This document shows, piece after piece, positions 4,977 to 6,617 of a DNA stretch of 6,617 nt. The notes under the pieces were generated by a model that made no database searches, was not told the origin of the DNA, and saw only the letters and a program-made list of their open reading frames with translations. The translations under genes and the position numbers were made by a program. The stretch is taken from the NCBI GenBank assembly GCA_013812465.1, contig JACCTK010000392.1, forward strand, positions 1 through 6,617, given 5' to 3'. This stretch comes from Actinomycetota bacterium. GTDB taxonomy: Bacteria > Actinomycetota > Thermoleophilia > Gaiellales > Gaiellaceae. Each line of letters opens with the position of its first letter. Position 1 is the first letter of the stretch.

Positions 4977-6286
4977 GAGTCGCCCTTTCCCTGGTCTGGG
5001 CGTTTTGAAGCAGGGCATCCGATCGGACACCCGGTGTTCGGCACAAGCGCGAAGGTCGCTACGGGGGCGCGGCCGCCGAATGCGAACGGGTAGACAACGA
5101 CGTTTCGTCCAGTCGACGACGCACGTGAGATGAGCGCACACGCTTGCAGGAGTCCAGCCCAGAACGACACGAACGAGATCGTCGGGATCGTCTGCGGCTC
5201 GAGCGGGGTGGGATGGGCGCAGCCGGCGCACGGACCGTCCGGCCCATGGATGGTCAGCTGGGCTAGATGGTTGCCGGTCGCACCCACGGCAAGCCACACC
5301 GGGTTTTCCTCCTGCACCCACCAGCGGGCCTCCACTTCGTCCACGCCGACCACCACCCGAACAGCGAGCGGCACGAGCTTGTCCCGAGTCTCCTTCGTGA
5401 ACAGCATCGGGATGCCCGTGATCCGGAGGTCGGGGGATGCCGCGCCTTCGAGCTGTTCGACCTTCGCGCGCCCATCGTCTGAAACGCGCAGGAGCGCGTA
5501 ACGGTTCACGTTCGACAGGTCGGCCGTCTGCTCCTCGATGATGCGTAGTTCCGCCCGCAGGCCGGGGATCCGCAGGAGACAGAAGACGAGTGCGTGCGTG
5601 ATCGCTCCGCCGCTGATCACACTAACCTTGCCGATGTCGCCGACGAGCCCCTTCTCGATCTCCGGGAAGAGGTCTCGCAGGTCAATCATGGCCGGTGGGC
5701 CAGCCGAGGGCCGTGGCCGTCGCACACGGAGTCCAGTCGCCTTCTCGATCCGCTGCATCGCGGCCTCGAGCGCGACCGCTGCGATCGCAGCGCCGGCGGC
5801 GAAGCCTCCGAGCGGCAAATCGCCTTCCGACACGCTGCCCCTCGCGTCGCGCGCGAGCTCGGCGGTGAAGTCGGTCGCGGCGACGTGGACGCCCGATCCC
5901 TCACCCTCACTCGCAGCCCTGCCGAAGACGAAGCTCTCGTCGACGTCGCCCGCCGTCGTGCGCACACGAGCGCCGGGCACAAGGTCGCTGCCGATCTCGA
6001 CGAGAGCGTCGACGAGCAGCGGTTCCCGCAGCGGCGCCGCTCGATCGATCACTGGGACGTTCGGCGCGTCGAGCTCGATCCCGATCCCGAGTCGCGCAGT
6101 GAGGAGGAAGCCGGTTACGAGCGCGGTTTGCCCCGCCCGTGAGGTCACGTTCGCCTCGTCCGCAGCCATCCGAACGGTCGTGGCAAGCAAGGCGTCAGCG
6201 ATCGTCCGCTCGTCCGCGTCGCCAGAAAAGAACTCTCGGTTGAGGAGGAGCGTTGTCCGGGCGAGCGCTTCGTACGAGGTGTTCAT
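4973..6286 (-). CDS. E1-like/ThiF-type activating enzyme with N-terminal extra domain
   Basis: From ATG 6286 this is 437 residues. The start is set by GAGG at 6297-6294 with 7-base spacing and an ATGA overlap with the JAB stop. The C-terminal half is a ThiF/MoeB adenylation domain. The nucleotide loop VISGGAIT lies at 223-230. DLSNVNR at 256-262 corresponds to the SNLNR motif. Lys275 and Asp316 (VVVGVDEVEAR) match the conserved catalytic Lys and Asp. Zinc ligands are CAGC 353-356 and CPIGC 420-424. The family adenylates the C-terminal glycine of ubiquitin-like or sulfur-carrier proteins. The loop is degenerate (S-G-G-A-I-T instead of GxGxxG) and the DxD motif reads EEQ (251-253). The N-terminal ~200 residues (GQTALVTGFLLTARLGIGIEL at 52-71, an Ala-rich helix at 162-178) resemble E1_N or a worn second Rossmann unit. 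No obvious thioester cysteine is visible. The pairing with JAB indicates a ubiquitin-like system rather than thiamine or molybdopterin synthesis. Confidence 0.8.
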   Translation of the reverse strand: MNTSYEALARTTLLLNREFFSGDADERTIADALLATTVRMAADEANVTSRAGQTALVTGFLLTARLGIGIELDAPNVPVIDRAAPLREPLLVDALVEIGSDLVPGARVRTTAGDVDESFVFGRAASEGEGSGVHVAATDFTAELARDARGSVSEGDLPLGGFAAGAAIAAVALEAAMQRIEKATGLRVRRPRPSAGPPAMIDLRDLFPEIEKGLVGDIGKVSVISGGAITHALVFCLLRIPGLRAELRIIEEQTADLSNVNRYALLRVSDDGRAKVEQLEGAASPDLRITGIPMLFTKETRDKLVPLAVRVVVGVDEVEARWWVQEENPVWLAVGATGNHLAQLTIHGPDGPCAGCAHPTPLEPQTIPTISFVSFWAGLLQACALISRASSTGRNVVVYPFAFGGRAPVATFALVPNTGCPIGCPASKRPDQGKGDS

Positions 6287-6617
6287 GCAGTTACCTCGAG
6301 CCTCTCGTGGAGCGGTACCGCCACCCACAAGCCTTCGAGAGTTTGCTCCGCGAGAAAGGCGCCAGCAAGGCCGACCTCGCCGAGGCCGAAGTCTGGGATG
6401 ACAAGAGACAAGAAGCCCGGCGTGTGCACGAGCGCAAGGGCGTCGTCGCGCGAGGAGTGGTAGGCAGCACCCGGATGGGTATGCACCTGCACCCGGATGC
6501 TCCGGCGCTCCGCCACGAGCTCTCGCCACAACTCGGCGATCGCCTCGGACTCAAGGTCGTATCCCCCGAAGCCCGCGGTATGCCGCGGATGGACCACACC
6601 GTCGAGGATTTCCGGGT
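6283..6617 (-). CDS. JAMM/JAB metalloprotease (Prok-JAB type), partial (5' end beyond right edge)
   Basis: The visible C-terminal ~110 residues hold the zinc-site motif HTHPGAAYHSSRDD (6483-6442). It has HxH, then exactly 10 residues before the Asp ligand, and S-x-x-D. It is followed by FLSLVIPDFG, a usual Prok-JAB strand. The upstream catalytic Glu expected 30-50 residues earlier is not visible and should lie beyond the edge. The frame is open through 6617 (reading PEILDG before VVHPRHT), so the GTG at 6597 need not be the start. JAMM enzymes cut isopeptide or linear bonds after ubiquitin-like proteins, either maturing the modifier or removing it from targets. The stop (TGA 6285-6283) overlaps the E1 start, placing both in one operon. 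The product is short and ends soon after the fold, so no C-terminal extra domain is present. Confidence 0.85.
   Translation of the reverse strand, partial: PEILDGVVHPRHTAGFGGYDLESEAIAELWRELVAERRSIRVQVHTHPGAAYHSSRDDALALVHTPGFLSLVIPDFGLGEVGLAGAFLAEQTLEGLWVAVPLHERLEVTA

Noticed and set aside
4973..6286. E1 as a thiamine or molybdopterin biosynthesis enzyme (ThiF/MoeB)
   Set aside because: No thi or moa neighbours, an extra N-terminal domain, a degenerate loop and coupling to JAB all point to a ubiquitin-like system.
5538..6401. Plus-strand 287-codon frame opposite the E1 gene
   Set aside because: Low-complexity Ser/Arg/Pro/Ala composition typical of the antisense of a GC-rich gene. The minus strand has clear ThiF motifs.
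6287..6529. N-terminal extension of the E1 frame to 6529
   Set aside because: The extra 81 residues are out-of-frame reading of the JAB gene. ATG 6286 has a ribosome site and the ATGA overlap.

Overview
The window is GC-rich bacterial DNA with GTG as well as ATG starts, short intergenic gaps and several 4-base stop/start overlaps. Gene style and the presence of a proteasome-like peptidase would suit a high-GC actinobacterial-type genome, but no gene here fixes the lineage. That placement is inference.

Left end (1-916, minus strand): two overlapping genes for multi-pass membrane proteins of unknown function. The second runs off the left edge. Between them and the next gene lies about 400 bases (917-1317) with no convincing gene. 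It holds one clean inverted repeat and a weak promoter candidate.

Middle (1318-3698, plus strand): a zinc-ribbon (CpXC-like) protein gene, a second unrecognised gene starting in a GTGA overlap (or the same gene after a 1-base frameshift), and a third unrecognised gene coupled by an ATGA overlap. These are followed by a truncated, twice-frameshifted copy of the second gene. The copy shares 61 identical bases with its parent, so it looks like a decayed local duplicate.

Right half (3687-6617, minus strand): the most interesting part. Reading in the direction of transcription, there is a JAMM/JAB metalloprotease (5' end outside the window), an E1-like/ThiF-type activating enzyme, a small winged-helix or Panacea/SocA-like protein, and an HslV/20S-proteasome-beta-like Ntn-hydrolase. 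The first pair overlaps by ATGA, the last pair by GTGA, and only 42 bases separate the two pairs. E1 plus JAB is the core of bacterial ubiquitin-like conjugation cassettes. Finding them in one apparent operon with a threonine-peptidase subunit and a possible proteolytic-adaptor-like protein suggests a tag, untag and degrade module. The modifier, any E2 and any AAA+ unfoldase are not visible and would most likely lie to the right of the window. The operon converges on the decayed duplicate, overlapping it tail to tail by 12 bases.
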